From assembly GCA_963969395.1 (NCBI GenBank), contig OZ017797.1:18724001-18788000 (forward strand): a stretch of 64,000 bases of DNA. The letters are read 5' to 3'. Position numbers and translations under genes: made by a program. Source of the DNA: Pseudoscleropodium purum (taxonomy: Eukaryota > Streptophyta > Bryopsida > Hypnales > Brachytheciaceae). The notes under the pieces were generated by a model. It ran no database searches, had not been told where the DNA came from, and saw only the letters and a program-made list of their open reading frames with translations. Of this stretch, positions 14,045-26,517 are shown piece after piece (position 1 is the first letter of the stretch; each line of letters starts with the position of its first letter).

Positions 14045-14240
14045 TCAATCTCCATCAAACCACACAAAGGTGACATAGTCTTCGCTATCCTGTAGTGTGT
14101 CCAAAAATCCCAGCGCAGTTGTTATAGCTTTGCTGGTATATATTTCGTCTTTTGTACTACCACTGATCGTGCCACGCATGTCCAGTCCAGAGTCTATGAT
14201 CACAGTGACAACCTTGGGAATATATGTCGATTTGAGGTAC
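14045..14240 (-). pseudogene. VWA-like domain fragment (CACNA2D/CACHD1-like), probable gene remnant
   Basis: After a good acceptor (TTGGCAG) the frame reads a beta strand KVVTVIID, a degenerate MIDAS-like SGLDM in place of DxSxS, a helix with TALGFLDTL, and strand DYVTFVWF. This is the usual first half of a von Willebrand factor A domain, closest in feel to alpha2/delta-type VWA modules. The frame stops (TGA) right after that strand, where the domain should continue. A possible upstream exon at about 14,362–14,421 ends before GTGAGT but joins in the wrong phase. It could be a remnant, or exons of the gene at 14,880–16,098 that I failed to join. Confidence 0.35.
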
Positions 14241-14879
14241 CTGCCAAGACCAAGGAAAGATTTGGATTTAAATTGGAAAGCAAGCAGACTCACTCAATTC
14301 AAGAACTAATGAACTCAAGTACCACATGTATGATAAAATTACATTTATGGCATAAACACTCACCAGGGTCGGATTCGAGGATCATATACATAACTTGGCA
14401 ACCTTCATCCTGAAACTGCAATACGATATTCACAACATGAATAAGCAGTCCTCGATTTCTACCCTCTCGAAAAATAACAAGAATCCTCCACCACCACGAA
14501 AGGAACCACATTTACAATTGGTAGCTGCTGTCATTTTCATAGCGTAAGTTCCTGAGAAAAACTTGTATCACCAACGGAAAATTTAAGTTGATTGCATTCG
14601 GCGTCATAGACATTTACGGGGTCAAGTCCATAACTGATGTACCTATCCTCTAATATCTTCAACTATCACTACTAGTGGCCTGCAAGCTCAAAATCTTAAA
14701 TTTGCCAAAGGAAAGTCATACATAGAGATAAAACTTGAGCCAACTATTTTGACGACTTCTACCCAAAGTGATTTTTCCACATCTCTATAGATTTCCCCCA
14801 AATCACACTCATACATGGTCATAAAAGCTTTAAATGACCCAAATAGTGTCCTCTACCTTCGTTGTATCACCACTCACAT

Positions 14880-16098
14880 CTAGCGTTTGAAGTAGGATTT
14901 AACCACATCACAAAACGAGGGTACCACCGACTCCTCTACTAGGCACGCACAGATTCGGTCAAATTCCTTTTGCAACGGGTCCGTGAAGTCCTTGAATTCT
15001 TGCTCACTCAGACGCTCTCTCACTGCTGGCATATTCTGCACATTCACCACACCACTTCGATGTCAATCAACATAAAAACAGAAACTTGCAAATTTGGTCC
15101 CAAGTTTCATCCAATTCCTCAGTAGTTGGGTCAAAAAGCCATATATTCTTAGAATTTAAACCCTGTATCAACAAGGTAATATTGTTATGAAGTACAAGTC
15201 ATGATGCAAATCCAAAAGTTCTTCAATGGTTTTGCAATAGTCAATACACGGAGCTAAGAGTCTTAAGGGCCAAATAACTATGGAATCTTTCTAAGATGGC
15301 ATGTCATTTGTTTCATTTCATCTTCAGGCAACAAAAGTTCAAAGCTACCATGAGAAACAAACTTTGCAAATTTCGTCCCTGAGTTCTATTCAGTTCCCAA
15401 TCTCATTTAGACCCAACAAAGTCTCATGTCACGTGATACATCTGTCACCATGCAAAATAGAAGTTCTTTAGTTCCTTGTGTCCACTATTGCACTTTCTGT
15501 GCATAATTTTTGGTCACGACATCCAAAAGACTGAAATATATGGCATTTGGAAGACGCATCATACCTGAAAGTTCAGTTTCAGGCTCAAAGTTTCAGGTTG
15601 TTTCCCATTCTCATACTCGTACATAGCCACCATCTTCACTGCAAGCACAGTGAGCAACACCGCTAATTCCACAAGCATCACCCAGAAAGCTACCGACCAG
15701 GGCTTTCCGTCAACATAGCCACCATAAACAGCAACACACATAGCAATCATAAACGCCAAATGATACGCTGAAACCACAGTCACGCCGCGGCTCATACGAC
15801 GCCGAATCTCATCATCTGTAAGCATCCATTGTCGATACAACGAAATACAGCTCAGCAACCGTCGAACTTCGGCTTTGAGCTCCAGGACGTGAGGTTGATC
15901 ACTGCTCTTCGGCACGTAAACATCCTTGGGCAAAAATTCGGAGATGGTGTGCAAGGTGTCTTTATTGTCTGCCAATGAATCACCTGACCCTCCTGAACTG
16001 CGTGTATCCCGTAAGAGCGGCTCGTTTGCAGAATATTGAAAGTCATCTCGCTTCACGATGCTCTCGTGACCTAATTCAGGGTCTCGAGCGGACTCCAT
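14880..16098 (-). CDS. Two-TM membrane protein of unknown function (2 exons, 229 aa)
   Basis: Exon 1 (15565–16098, 178 codons) starts at the first in-frame ATG after an upstream stop and ends CAG|GTATGA. Exon 2 (14880–15035) follows GTGCAG and ends in TAG, both in phase 0. The N-terminal 95 residues are soluble and acidic, with an acidic dileucine-like EPLLRD that resembles vacuolar sorting signals. There are two membrane segments, roughly residues 107–126 and 134–158, joined by a short loop GYVDGKPWS, then a charged helical tail rich in Glu and Lys. No family is recognised. The clean splice phases support a real gene, but whether it ends at this TAG or continues into the downstream VWA fragment by another donor is unclear. 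Confidence 0.55.
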
Positions 16099-16139
16099 CT
16101 CCGGAGTTTCGAATCTTTTCAGCCCCAAATGTCGTTAGG

Positions 16140-18300
16140 AAGTGCTTCTCCTATAGCGAAACAATGTTCCTACACAATACATAGTTGAGCAAAAGTTGAG
16201 GATATGCAAAGTGTAGGAACGTTCTTCCGACCGATTAATTTTATTCACGAAATTTCAAAGTAAATAAGGCTTCTAAGCTGCTCTCGAGTTTCAAACGATT
16301 CCGATAATTACGTCAAATTTCTGGATGGCGAGGCGAGGACACTCATGTTTGCTGCTCGTTGTGTACGCGCTTCTACCGACAACGAGACAGAAACACAAAA
16401 TTCGATTCTTCCTGATCTGTTCTTCCTATGAATCAACAAAATAAAAAAGCAAGGTTAAGACCAGAAACTTCGAACCCTAGCACCACTTGGTGCGAAAACT
16501 CCAAGATTTCATCAGTACGGGAGACAAAAATCACTGGACCCTGGATCTCATTTACGTACCTGCGCTGGATGAGTATAATTGGTTTAGGGTTGCAAAGAAG
16601 ACCCTTCAAGTAGTTCAATCCATGAGTGAAACAAGTTGGTTTCCGGCGCGGCGCTTCTGCATCGCTCTTGAACCTATCGATCGAAATGCACGAGAGTGTC
16701 GGAGATACACATTTTGTATCCCGCCGATACCCGCCGGATATCGGTTTAGTGAAAATTCATCTTTCTGATTCTGTGATTCTTCATTAGGGGTATGGGAGCC
16801 GACCCATTTCCAACCACTTAAGCAATTACGGACACATAGAGTGCAGATTTTCTACATGTAGAAATAGATTTTTAAAAGATTAAATAATTTTCTAGAATTT
16901 TTTAGCTCAAAATATAATTATTACGAATTTTTTAGTTGAACTATACTATACGACCTATACTAGTGATGTAGGCTTTTCCATTTCCAACCATAGGCTGGTT
17001 GCAAATCAACCAAGGGCTGATTGCAATATTGAAAGCCTCGCAACCAATCATCTTGCACCACAACCACCTAAAGAACCGCGTCACAACTTCATAGAATTGG
17101 AATAGCCTACAAGTTGGAAATGGGGGGATGATCAAAAATGGGTTGGCTCCCATAGTCACACCTTTCTTCACCAAGAAAGTTTCTCTAAAGAATAAGAAGT
17201 TGGTGAGTAAAAAATAGGAGTCAATGGGGAGCAATTCCAAGTGAAGAAGGTGTGACACAACTTTTGTGTCATGTAGAGGAGTTCTATAAAGAATGGATTC
17301 CCTTGCAACTAAAAATACATGAGCTAGCTTGCAAAATTGGAGGTATCACTTGTCACTTGAAGTGTGGGGGTAGGCAATGCAATGAAACTACGGAGTGCAT
17401 GGAGCCCAAAGGGTATACACTTCTTTGAAGAAATCTCCTTTGTGCCCGTTATTTACCTCCAGAGGAAACTAATGGACGTAGAGAAGATTTCATAGAACAA
17501 GAATTATTCTATGATAGAGAGCCAATGGAAGAGTCACCTCATGCCCATTTTGAAAAATGGTTGTGTGGTGAAGAAGGTGTGACTACCCCTATTGATGCCT
17601 TTTAATTGCTCAAATTTCGAATGTCAAGGGCAATCAATGTCAGTGCTTCGGCTTATTATATGCTTTAGTTTCTTATGGAGTATCTCTTACAACCACTAAG
17701 AATAGCCACACCTTCTTTGAACACAAAATTTCGTTAAAGAATGAAGAGATGAGAAGAGAAACTTGGAGCCAATTAGGTGCTTGAAAATTATGAAGAAGGT
17801 GTGACCCCCCTTTTCTATTGTTTTGAGGGGTGTTGAAAATTGGAAAATCATATTTGATAGGGATCGCAAGATGAAGCCACAAAACGCTTAGGCAGTGAGT
17901 TCCACACGATGAAGGCACAAACGTAGCAAACCGGGGTGAAAAAATTTACACAACACTCAATATACACCTCTGAAGCAGAATAATGATAATGATCATTGTG
18001 GTGAAAACTTCACAGAAACAATATATTCTGTGCCGGAAGCTCAAAGGGAAACCAATGTAGAGCCGCCTTGTGCACCTTCCCTGGAGATTGCTCAAGCAGT
18101 GAAGAAGGTGTGGCTACCCTTACTATCTATAAGTTGGGTATGGAAATACTGGTACAGGCAGGGTTATCTGCCTCGTTACCCTGCTATCAATCCATCGGAT
18201 GGTTTCCTACTCCCTCTAATGACTTGCCCACTCCTCTTGGAGCTGCTTGAGTTCGCCATGAGTTCCTGCACATTTGGAATACAAGGCAATATCACTATTG
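16140..18300. repeat. Intergenic block with recurring GAAGAAGGTGTG motif
   Basis: The 12-mer GAAGAAGGTGTG occurs at about 17,244, 17,570, 17,790 and 18,099, and related reverse forms (CACACCTT…) at about 17,158 and 17,707. The two reverse sites are each followed by a similar 40-bp stretch (TTTC…TAAAGAAT). This looks like old duplication of a roughly 550-bp unit. No gene is supported. Confidence 0.45.
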
Positions 18301-19150
18301 CACCAGTAGGAGTCACAGTTGAAAGCAAGTTAACCCTAAAGATTTTTTACTATTTTTTCATCAAAATTGCTCCAAACTACCATTTCTAGTACAAGTATCA
18401 AATTTTAGAAAAAAAAATTATTTTTGGATACATGTAATTGTAGGTTCTTGTCATACACTAGTTTGAAAAGATGTAGAAAACAATTTTTGAATTTTCCACT
18501 ATGTAGATGGCAAGATATTAGGGTTTGATTTGACAAAATTCTTTTTTTGGGCCCTGTAAAAAAATGAGCATCTCCACTTTACAAGGTCACATTTGTATGA
18601 AAAATTTCCCAAAAGGTGGTTATTCTTTGGATTCATTCTTGAAGGCAAGTTGTCTACATGCTTGAAAAATTTCAAATCATTTGAAATTGTACAACATATA
18701 GGAAGAAAATAATAAGTAGAAAGAAGTAAAAAATGATTCAGAACACTAAATTGTTAAGAATTTAATTATGGAATTTAAAAATACCAATTCCAAAGGTTGT
18801 AATGCTGTAATAAACAATTTACACCGAAAGTTTTTGTCTTTTTCAAAAATATTGAAAATTGAGTTAAATAAAGGACTTCAAAGTTTATTTTAGAGTAGAG
18901 ATTCCATAATTGGCTGCAAACTAAATTCTTCATAACTTTCATTTCATTAATCAAAATAGAATGATTCAAAGCTTCCTATGTATATATAAATCTATGAAAT
19001 CAATTTCAAATTTTTATTTCTTAAAAAAAATATTAAAAAAAAAAAATTGGTTTGCTTGCCAAGCAATGAAAATGACATATCATACAATAACTTTTTAACC
19101 ATGTAGTCAAAAGTTATGAAAATTGTTGCACCTTAGCCCCTCAATGCCCA
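18300..19150 (-). repeat. Repeat family R1, copy 2 (inverted; holds both empty sites)
   Basis: Reverse complement aligns with 5,510–7,190 and 19,740–20,560. It contains a single TTAA (18,864–18,867) and a single CTACATGC (18,654–18,661) at the positions where copy 1 carries its two insertions, so it shows the pre-insertion state. Confidence 0.72.
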
Positions 19151-19689
19151 AGGGGCTCAAAAGCAACCTCACATAGTTTGAGTCTAATTCAAAGTAATGT
19201 AACTTTTGCATCACAAATATCAAAATGCTTTTAATAAATACACTACTTACAAATAATTGAACCGCTAATAGTACCTTGAACTATTTCAAAGCCCACTTCT
19301 TCCATGCAAGGATATCATTGGTAAACAAAATTATAATGATTACATTGTTTTGCTTTTATGTTTTTTTTTAAATTTGAAAGGACACAACATTTTGTTTACA
19401 ATGAAGAAATGATAAATTGTGAAATAATTGCAAGACTACAAAATTGAAATCATCTATAATTCATATAAGTGTAAATGAACCATTTTGGGTGAATTTTTTT
19501 TTTTTTGTCATTATGAAAATGAAAGCCATGTCACACTATGGTATTGAGAACATGCAAAGGAAACAAGGAGCAAGAACTATGTAGGAACAACTAAAGTCAA
19601 GAAGATCCCACTCATAATATTTGTATCAATGAATCTATTATTGCTTGAAACCATTATTTGACCCTAAAGGACTAGCCTAGCCTGCGTTT

Positions 19690-20560
19690 TTTGGTTATAT
19701 AGAAATTTTGGGCAAGTACTTATGACTAGAAATTTTCATATTTTAAGTTGAAATTTTAATAGAAGGTGTGGATGAGGAATATCTTTCGTATGCAACAAAT
19801 TTTATGACATTTGAAAATAGGAATCATAAGTTATAGCCTAATATGTTATTTTTTTTGTAATTAAGCAGTTTGAGTAAATTAGAAAAAATCACTTTTTTTA
19901 GAATCCAAAGTTTGAAATTGTTTTTTTAGACTTATATGTATAAAGAAAGCTTTGAATCATTTGATTTTGATGAACAAGTTTAAAATTATGAGGATTTTTT
20001 ATTTGCTTATAATTATAAATTTCCTACTCTAAAATAAACTTTGAAATCCTTTATCTTATCCAATTTTCAATATTTTTGAAAAAAAATAAACTCCTAGGAT
20101 GTAAATTGTTTATTGCAACATTTCCACCATTGGGACTGTCATTTTTCAATTCCATATTTTAATTCTAAATAATTTAGTATTTTGAATCATTGCCTACTAC
20201 TACCTACTTTCTATTTTTTTCCTATATGTTGTACAATTCCAAATGATTTGAAAATTTTCAAAAATGTAGAAAACTTGTCTAGGAAAAAGAATTCAAAGAA
20301 GAATCATTATTTTGGTCATTTTTTCATAGAAAATTGAGCTTGTGAACTGCAGCTGCCCGACTTTTTGCAGGGCAAAAAAATGATTTTAGTGAGTTTGCAA
20401 TCCACAAGGTGGAAATGTTTGAAATTTTTACCACATGTTTTTGATACTATATAGTACAAGGTCCTATGGTTACATATGTAAAAAAAAAAAAGTTTATTTT
20501 CAAAAATTTACTACTTGTACTAAAAATGGCAGTTTTTGAGCTTTTTCAATGACAACATAG
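19690..20560 (+). repeat. Repeat family R1, copy 3
   Basis: Same orientation as copy 1 and about 0.5 kb from the inverted copy 2. It lacks both insertions of copy 1 (the TTAA site has drifted to CTTATCC). From here to 21.6 kb is unremarkable flank of the ankyrin gene, apart from a TTAGGGTTTT telo-box-like site at about 21,472. Confidence 0.68.
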
Positions 20561-21616
20561 ATATGGAACTTTGGGGGTTAATAATGAAACGTTTGAAGAG
20601 AAAATATTATAATTCCTCGTAAAGCTAATCATAATGGACTGGTTTTTATTTTTCCAAAAAATTTTGTGGTAAAATTTTGTCATGCATATTTATACTTCTG
20701 CTTATGCTAATTTTTAAGTTAAAATTTGGGCAGTTTGGAGGGGAGGCATCTGTACTTTGATGAATCGATTATGGGAGATCACATTACATATGGAATCATA
20801 TATTTAAAATATAGGAATGACAATGATTCCAAACCTTTACATTCACGAATGTATCAATAATGATTTATATTCATTACTGTAATTGCTTATCTCGAAATTC
20901 ATGAATTTCATTTGATGATAAACGTTCTCCTTTGAATATATTATTAATTCCATTTTTCCAATTAGAAAATAAAAATTCTTATTAATAATTCCAAATGAAT
21001 GCTATCATACAAAAGTTGGAAAACTAGAAAATACTAGGTGAAATGTAGATGCGTAAGTGTCAGGGGCGTCACAGAGAGAACAGTACAAGTGAGGAGCATT
21101 TTTTGTTGGATCCAAAAAACTTGGAATAATTTCAAAATTACTCGGTTACTGAAGTTTTCACGGTTCAAATTTGAAGCCAGCTTACTCATGAGTGCAAATC
21201 TGAAATTTATAAGGGAATCTATCATGTGGATTTCAAGATTATAATATTTGATGAACATGGATCCTTGTTTCTCAGCATCCAAAAATCAGCCGCTCTGACG
21301 AATAAGGTATGTGTAGTTGTGCACCTAAAAAGTGACACTCTCCTAATTGTGACACCTATCTACAGCTGTCCAAGATTTCAAGCTCGAAATCTACCGGGTA
21401 TCACAGGTTCCTCAATTGATCTGATACCCGGGTGATATCTATCTCTGTTCCTTTCGATAAGCTCAATAAAGTTAGGGTTTTACTTGCATTGCAGCGGATT
21501 TAGAGCTCCTCTCAATTTCGCGCATTCTCTTGCTCTCATGCCATTCTAATCTGTCAAATTGCAGCTTTGCTTTGCTATTTGTTTAATTTATCGGAAGAAA
21601 GAAATTAAGGAAGAAG

Positions 21617-24600
21617 ATGGCAGTTCCGATTCACCCCGAGGATCCTGCACCAGATCAACCTCGGACTCCGCCCCCAGTCGGCGATTTGCTCCAGGCAAGC
21701 CAGATTTGTGTTCAATTTCGACACTGAATTGCTACTTTCTTTAGTGCAAATGTGTAACTGAGCTCCCTTTTTTTTTGTCTTAATAATACTCTCTGAATGT
21801 ACTTTACATTATTGTTTTCAACTATGGAGTTGTGATTACGTTTTAATTCGCAAAATCTGAATGCTCGAAAGATGTGAATCTTGCAATTTTCGTTTTCTCA
21901 CCTTCAGTACGTTGGATTTACTTTATCTCACAAGATCTTAGTTCTCGTTGGATTTCGAGATAATTTATCAATGCAGGGATGAATTAGGGTTTGGGTTTCA
22001 GGGTTTTAGTTTGAGAATCACAATGTGCAGTCTAACTAAGTGCTCAAGAATATAAGATCAGTATTTCACTGCTGGTTGTTATGAATGGCCGAATTAACTG
22101 ATTTGCTCCAGGCGAGATTCGCGTTCAATTGCAGCCATAATAATGCTGCTGATTGAGTCTGGATGTTCAAATGAGCTGCTTCCACAGGATTTTCATGAGC
22201 GTTTTTATAGTACTGTGTGAATCCCCTTTATATTTTTTCATTGACTATGGAGTTTGTGGTTAGGTTTTACTTCACAGTCCACTCAAAAGATGTGAATCTG
22301 AAAATGATCATTTCTCACATGAGAATCAGTATCCTCTTTATTCCGGTCGTGCCGACATCTAGGTCTGATCACTCTGTTGGATTTACAAGATATTTGTTCG
22401 TGTTGGATTTGGGCAAATCTTCATTACATTCTCGAGGAGCTGCCTGAACACCCTTGGAAAGTACTTCAGATCCTAATTGAGCACAGTTTTGAGGTCATGT
22501 TACGCTTGCACAGGCAAGTGTCGCTCACGTTAGAATTATTTATTTTCTTTCAAACATCCTTGGTCGGCATATGAGTTCATTTACAGTGATTGCATGCCCG
22601 GGAATCAAATAACTTGCTTCAAAAGTGAGGCATTTTTTCAATATTTTAGTGCTTCAGATCCATATTGTACTATCATGGAAAGAGTACGACTCGAGGATGA
22701 TATGTTGCAATGCAGGGTCCGAATTAGGGTTTTAGTTTGAGAGTCACGATATGCAATCTAATTAAGTGCTCTAGAATATACGATCAATATTTCACTTTCA
22801 ATGGTGTTTTGAATGACCGTATTCGCCTTCAACAATGAGATGCGGCAGTTGCTATTAAAATTCTTTGTACGAATACTTCAGCTCCGTGTTTATCAGCTTG
22901 ACTGGGACCAATTATTATGTTGGAAGCATCTGGAAAGCGGTCTTCATGCAGATGAGAGACGCTCTAGGCACTCTAGCTGTACTGTCACTGTGAGGAAGTG
23001 GAAGTATGCTCATGTGATAAATTGGACGAATGAGCACCAAAATCTGTTGCTTAACGGAGAGAAATGTTGGACTATACCCTTAATTCGATTTAAATTTCTG
23101 GCATTCTGTTCGGCTGAATCATTCATGTAGATTATTTTATTCAGGGAACAATCGCTACTTCAAACATCTGATTGCATTGTGAAATTTGAAAGAGATACTC
23201 TAGTTTTGAGGATTTCATAACGTTTTGGGACGTAAATCTGGGATTCTTCAGGCTGCAAGATACGGAGATTTGGAAGATGTCCAGAGCTCTCTTGCACAGG
23301 GAACGACTGTAAGTTCTCAAGATACTCAAGGCCGAACTGGTATGTAAGAACAATGACTCACTTCTCCCGTACAGGCCTACCAGTTCTTTGGATGTGCCTC
23401 AGATGTGCTTTAAAATATGAGTTCCACAACTTTTTTGCAATTGATATCGAAAATTATGATGCTAAGCATGGTGATAAGATTCTATCCATGGGAAATCGTC
23501 AAAGATCTTAGTCAAATCGATTTAGAAGCATTTAACTTAAATTGTTTATCAGAGGTATATTTTCTATAATGATAGGCTAATCATTAATCATAAGATATAA
23601 GAAGTCCGCAAAATTATTATTTAGTGTGTTCAAAGCCTTATAATTTTCTGTATATAATAAATTTAGTAGTAAAGAAAAATGATATACTCAGGGTTTTGTT
23701 TTTGTCATATCTCAAGAGGCCATACATTTATTGGAGCTGTAAGTAGCACCGTTTGAGAGTCAGCTTGGTTCTAACTTCTAAGTCTAGCAATACCGAATAT
23801 GCCGTCTAAGAGTAATCCTAGTGGATGAAATCAATGGGTGAATGTGATGAATGAGACTTACATGTCTTGCATGGCACGAAGGGGTTAGGTAGGAATATGC
23901 TGTTGTCACGGACGTTGATTTAGTCCTGCATTTGTTATCAATTTGACCCATACTGTGACTGACTACTGTGAGGAATCTTACATGTTTGGGGATTCTGGCA
24001 GCTCTTCATATGGGTTCAGCAAATGGACACCTTGATGTTGTGAAATATTTGGTTGAGCACGGAGCCGTAAGTATCTTCCATTCATCCTAAGTTATGGAGC
24101 TTAGAATGAATCAGTGTTCTGTGTGTTGTCCTTTCGTGGGCCAAGGTCAGAGGGTAGGCGACGGGCTTTGGACTGTTTTCGGCTTTTTAGTCAGCAATGA
24201 GAACAATTGTTTTTTCACTACTCACGTACCTACTTCTTTATTTAGGGACAGTTTCATGAGCGAATTTTTTCAATTTTATTTTAATTAATTCTTATTCATT
24301 GTACACACCGAAACAACGTGAGCTGTGGTGATTGTTGCAGAATGTTAACATGTGCAACTTCGAGCAAAACACCCCTCTCCATTATGCAGTTCTTAACGCA
24401 CACAAACCTGTAAGTGCTGTCGCAATTGCAAGGAAGTTCGCAGCTACTTGAATGTTAGAGGTGGTTCAGGCTTAGTAAAAACCTGGTGCCTTAGGTTTTA
24501 GTTCATGATAGGTTAAACAGTCTCTTATTTGATGTCTTCAGTGCGTTATGTGATGGCGTTTTGAAGACATCCAGTTATAGAATCTGCTTTTCCAAACTGT

Positions 24601-25275
24601 AGCATACTAATGCTGGGAAACGTTTTGCAGGTTGTAGAGTTTCTTATTTCGGTAGGAGCAAGTGTTTCTGCAGTCAATAGGTACGATTTAATACTTTACT
24701 GAGCTCATAGTAAAATTCTCTCATGATCATAACTTAATCACTTGTGGAAGGAATTTTTTTCTTTGTGGTGGAGATTTCAATGGGACTCGTTCAATTATCA
24801 GAGCAGTCAGCCCCTAAGTGCCCAAATGGCCGCTTCCATATCTTTAGGAGATGAATTAAATCATTTAGGAAGTTTCAAAGAATGTATCAAAGTGTAACAG
24901 TAGAGACAATCCTACATTTTCAAATAATAGGATTATACTTTGACAGTTACTGCAATTGACTATTAACTTCCAAAGTAGACATTCTATTTTAGCTTGTCCG
25001 CTTACGTGTTTAGTCTCTGAAACATTATAGACACAAGTAGTGCACTAGATAATTCAGATTCTTGTACTTTATATGAGTTCGTTCCATGTTTTTCACCTGA
25101 CAGATGAGCCTTGCTTGTATGCAGATATGATAGAACACCAGTTGATGAAGCAGTAAGCAAAGGTGACATGTCGTTGATTGAGTGCATTACCCGAGCAGCG
25201 TCCATTCCTGAGGAACCTACTCATGGAGAATCAAATGGAGAAGCTGACCACGACACGAACATGGAGGACGCTTAG
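21617..25275 (+). CDS. Small ankyrin-repeat protein (6 exons, 166 aa), Yar1-like
   Basis: Exons: 21617–21694, 23252–23339, 24002–24066, 24341–24409, 24631–24680, 25125–25275. Phases close exactly (501 bp, ending TAG). The protein is a Pro/Asp-rich N-terminus, then LLQAARYGDLEDV, then ankyrin repeats with typical cores: GRTALHMGSANGHLDVVKYL with VEHGA, NTPLHYAVLNAHKPVVEFL with ISVGA, and RTPVDEAVSKGDMSLIE, ending in an acidic tail. Size, repeat number and acidic C-terminus resemble yeast Yar1, a chaperone of ribosomal protein Rps3; that function is inferred. Intron 1 (about 1.56 kb) appears to use a GC donor (CAG|GCAAGC); the other introns are GT–AG. Confidence 0.85.
21680..22820 (+). repeat. 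Diverged tandem duplication spanning the end of exon 1 and intron 1 of the ankyrin gene
   Basis: Unit 1 (about 21,683–22,090) and unit 2 (about 22,100–22,820) share the exon-1 end GATTTGCTCCAGGC, the ACTATGGAGTT block, the AATTAGGG…TTTTAGTTTGAGA block and AGTGCTC-AGAATAT-CGATCA-TATTTCACT. Unit 2 is longer. The duplicated donor region in unit 2 reads CAGGCGAG. Confidence 0.65.
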
Positions 25276-26517
25276 TAATAATATGCTACTCTTTGGCAGG
25301 CAGTCTGCTCTACAGTACAAGATAGGCTACTATCGGCTCATGATTCACGCCTTTTGTAACATCAAAAGCTCTGAATATTCCTACGATGCATTGGTAGGAC
25401 TTCTGATTCAGATGATCTTTATATTGGTTTGCCTACAAAGGCCAAGATTCAATGGGATTCCAATTTCCAGCAATTTTACTTATTGTCCAGTGAGAGCTTC
25501 TTCCGTGGCTGATGTCTCCATTGAGCACAACTCAATTTGGTGACTACACATTAAGGTAAACCAAGCTATGACAAGCAAGCCACCCATGACAAACACCTAG
25601 GGAATGACCCATTATAGTCTTGTATCAACCCAGATTTTTTTCAATAAATGAGATTTGGGCTACATTTGGTTGAGTTAGTGGTCACAATTGATGTCTTGGG
25701 TGATGGAGATGGAGTGATTAGTGATTGCAATAGAAACTTTCATCTTTCGAGTGTAAATTCATCACAAGAAGTGACAATTTTAGGCTTTCATGTTGTAACC
25801 ATGTTAGGAAATATTGTGTAATTGCTTTAGGTGAATAAGATGACCATTATGGATACACTTTTTGTTGGTTTGGGATTAATCTAGAGACTTTTGGGGGTCA
25901 AATAGCACTCTCTAAAAATTCATAACAACTTCATACCTTGTCAAAAAAATTCAGTTGCTCTCTGCATTTCTCACATTTGTCTTCATGTGGAATTTAAAAA
26001 AAAATTTCAACAATGCCGATGGAGCAAACCAGTCATTCTGCTTGTCATACTCGTGTAGTCAAGTCTCGGCAATTTGCACTACCTTGTTGAGCGTTCTGTG
26101 AATCTCATGTACAAAACGTTCGCTTGTGAAACATGAGGTCCAGTGATCATGAAAAGCTTGTGTCACAGCGAGAAGAAGACCACGACAGCGATGTGACCCT
26201 ATGCAACGTGGAAGACGTGAAGCAGGAGGACGTCCAAGATTCCCTTAGAATGTGGATCGGGTGCAGCATATTCTGCGGGAGATTCCACAGACATCACATC
26301 CAAAAGAATATGAAAGTTGTACGAGTAAGCTTACTCCTTCAAGTAACGTTATGTAACTGCACTTTTGTTCAGGAAGCTCCCTCCAGGCAAGGAATTGGCA
26401 CCCTTGAACATTAATATGTTTCGAAGGCTCACTTCCGGGGCTGATCTCTTTCTCTTGATGCAGTAGTTCGTTTCCTTCATCAGGTGCTGCTGCTGGCTCC
26501 GTGTGAGTGATGTGGCT
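25276..26517. other. Intergenic: 3' flank of ankyrin gene and leader of HD gene
   Basis: No supported gene. AATAAA-like and T-rich sequence near 25,630–25,640 may serve as 3'-end signals of the ankyrin gene. A short frame near 26,145–26,310 lacks recognisable features and may be leader sequence of the HD gene. Confidence 0.4.

Noticed and set aside
16487..16768. 93-aa plus-strand frame upstream of the two-TM gene
   Set aside because: No domain, no splice signals and unlike gene codon use; treated as promoter DNA.
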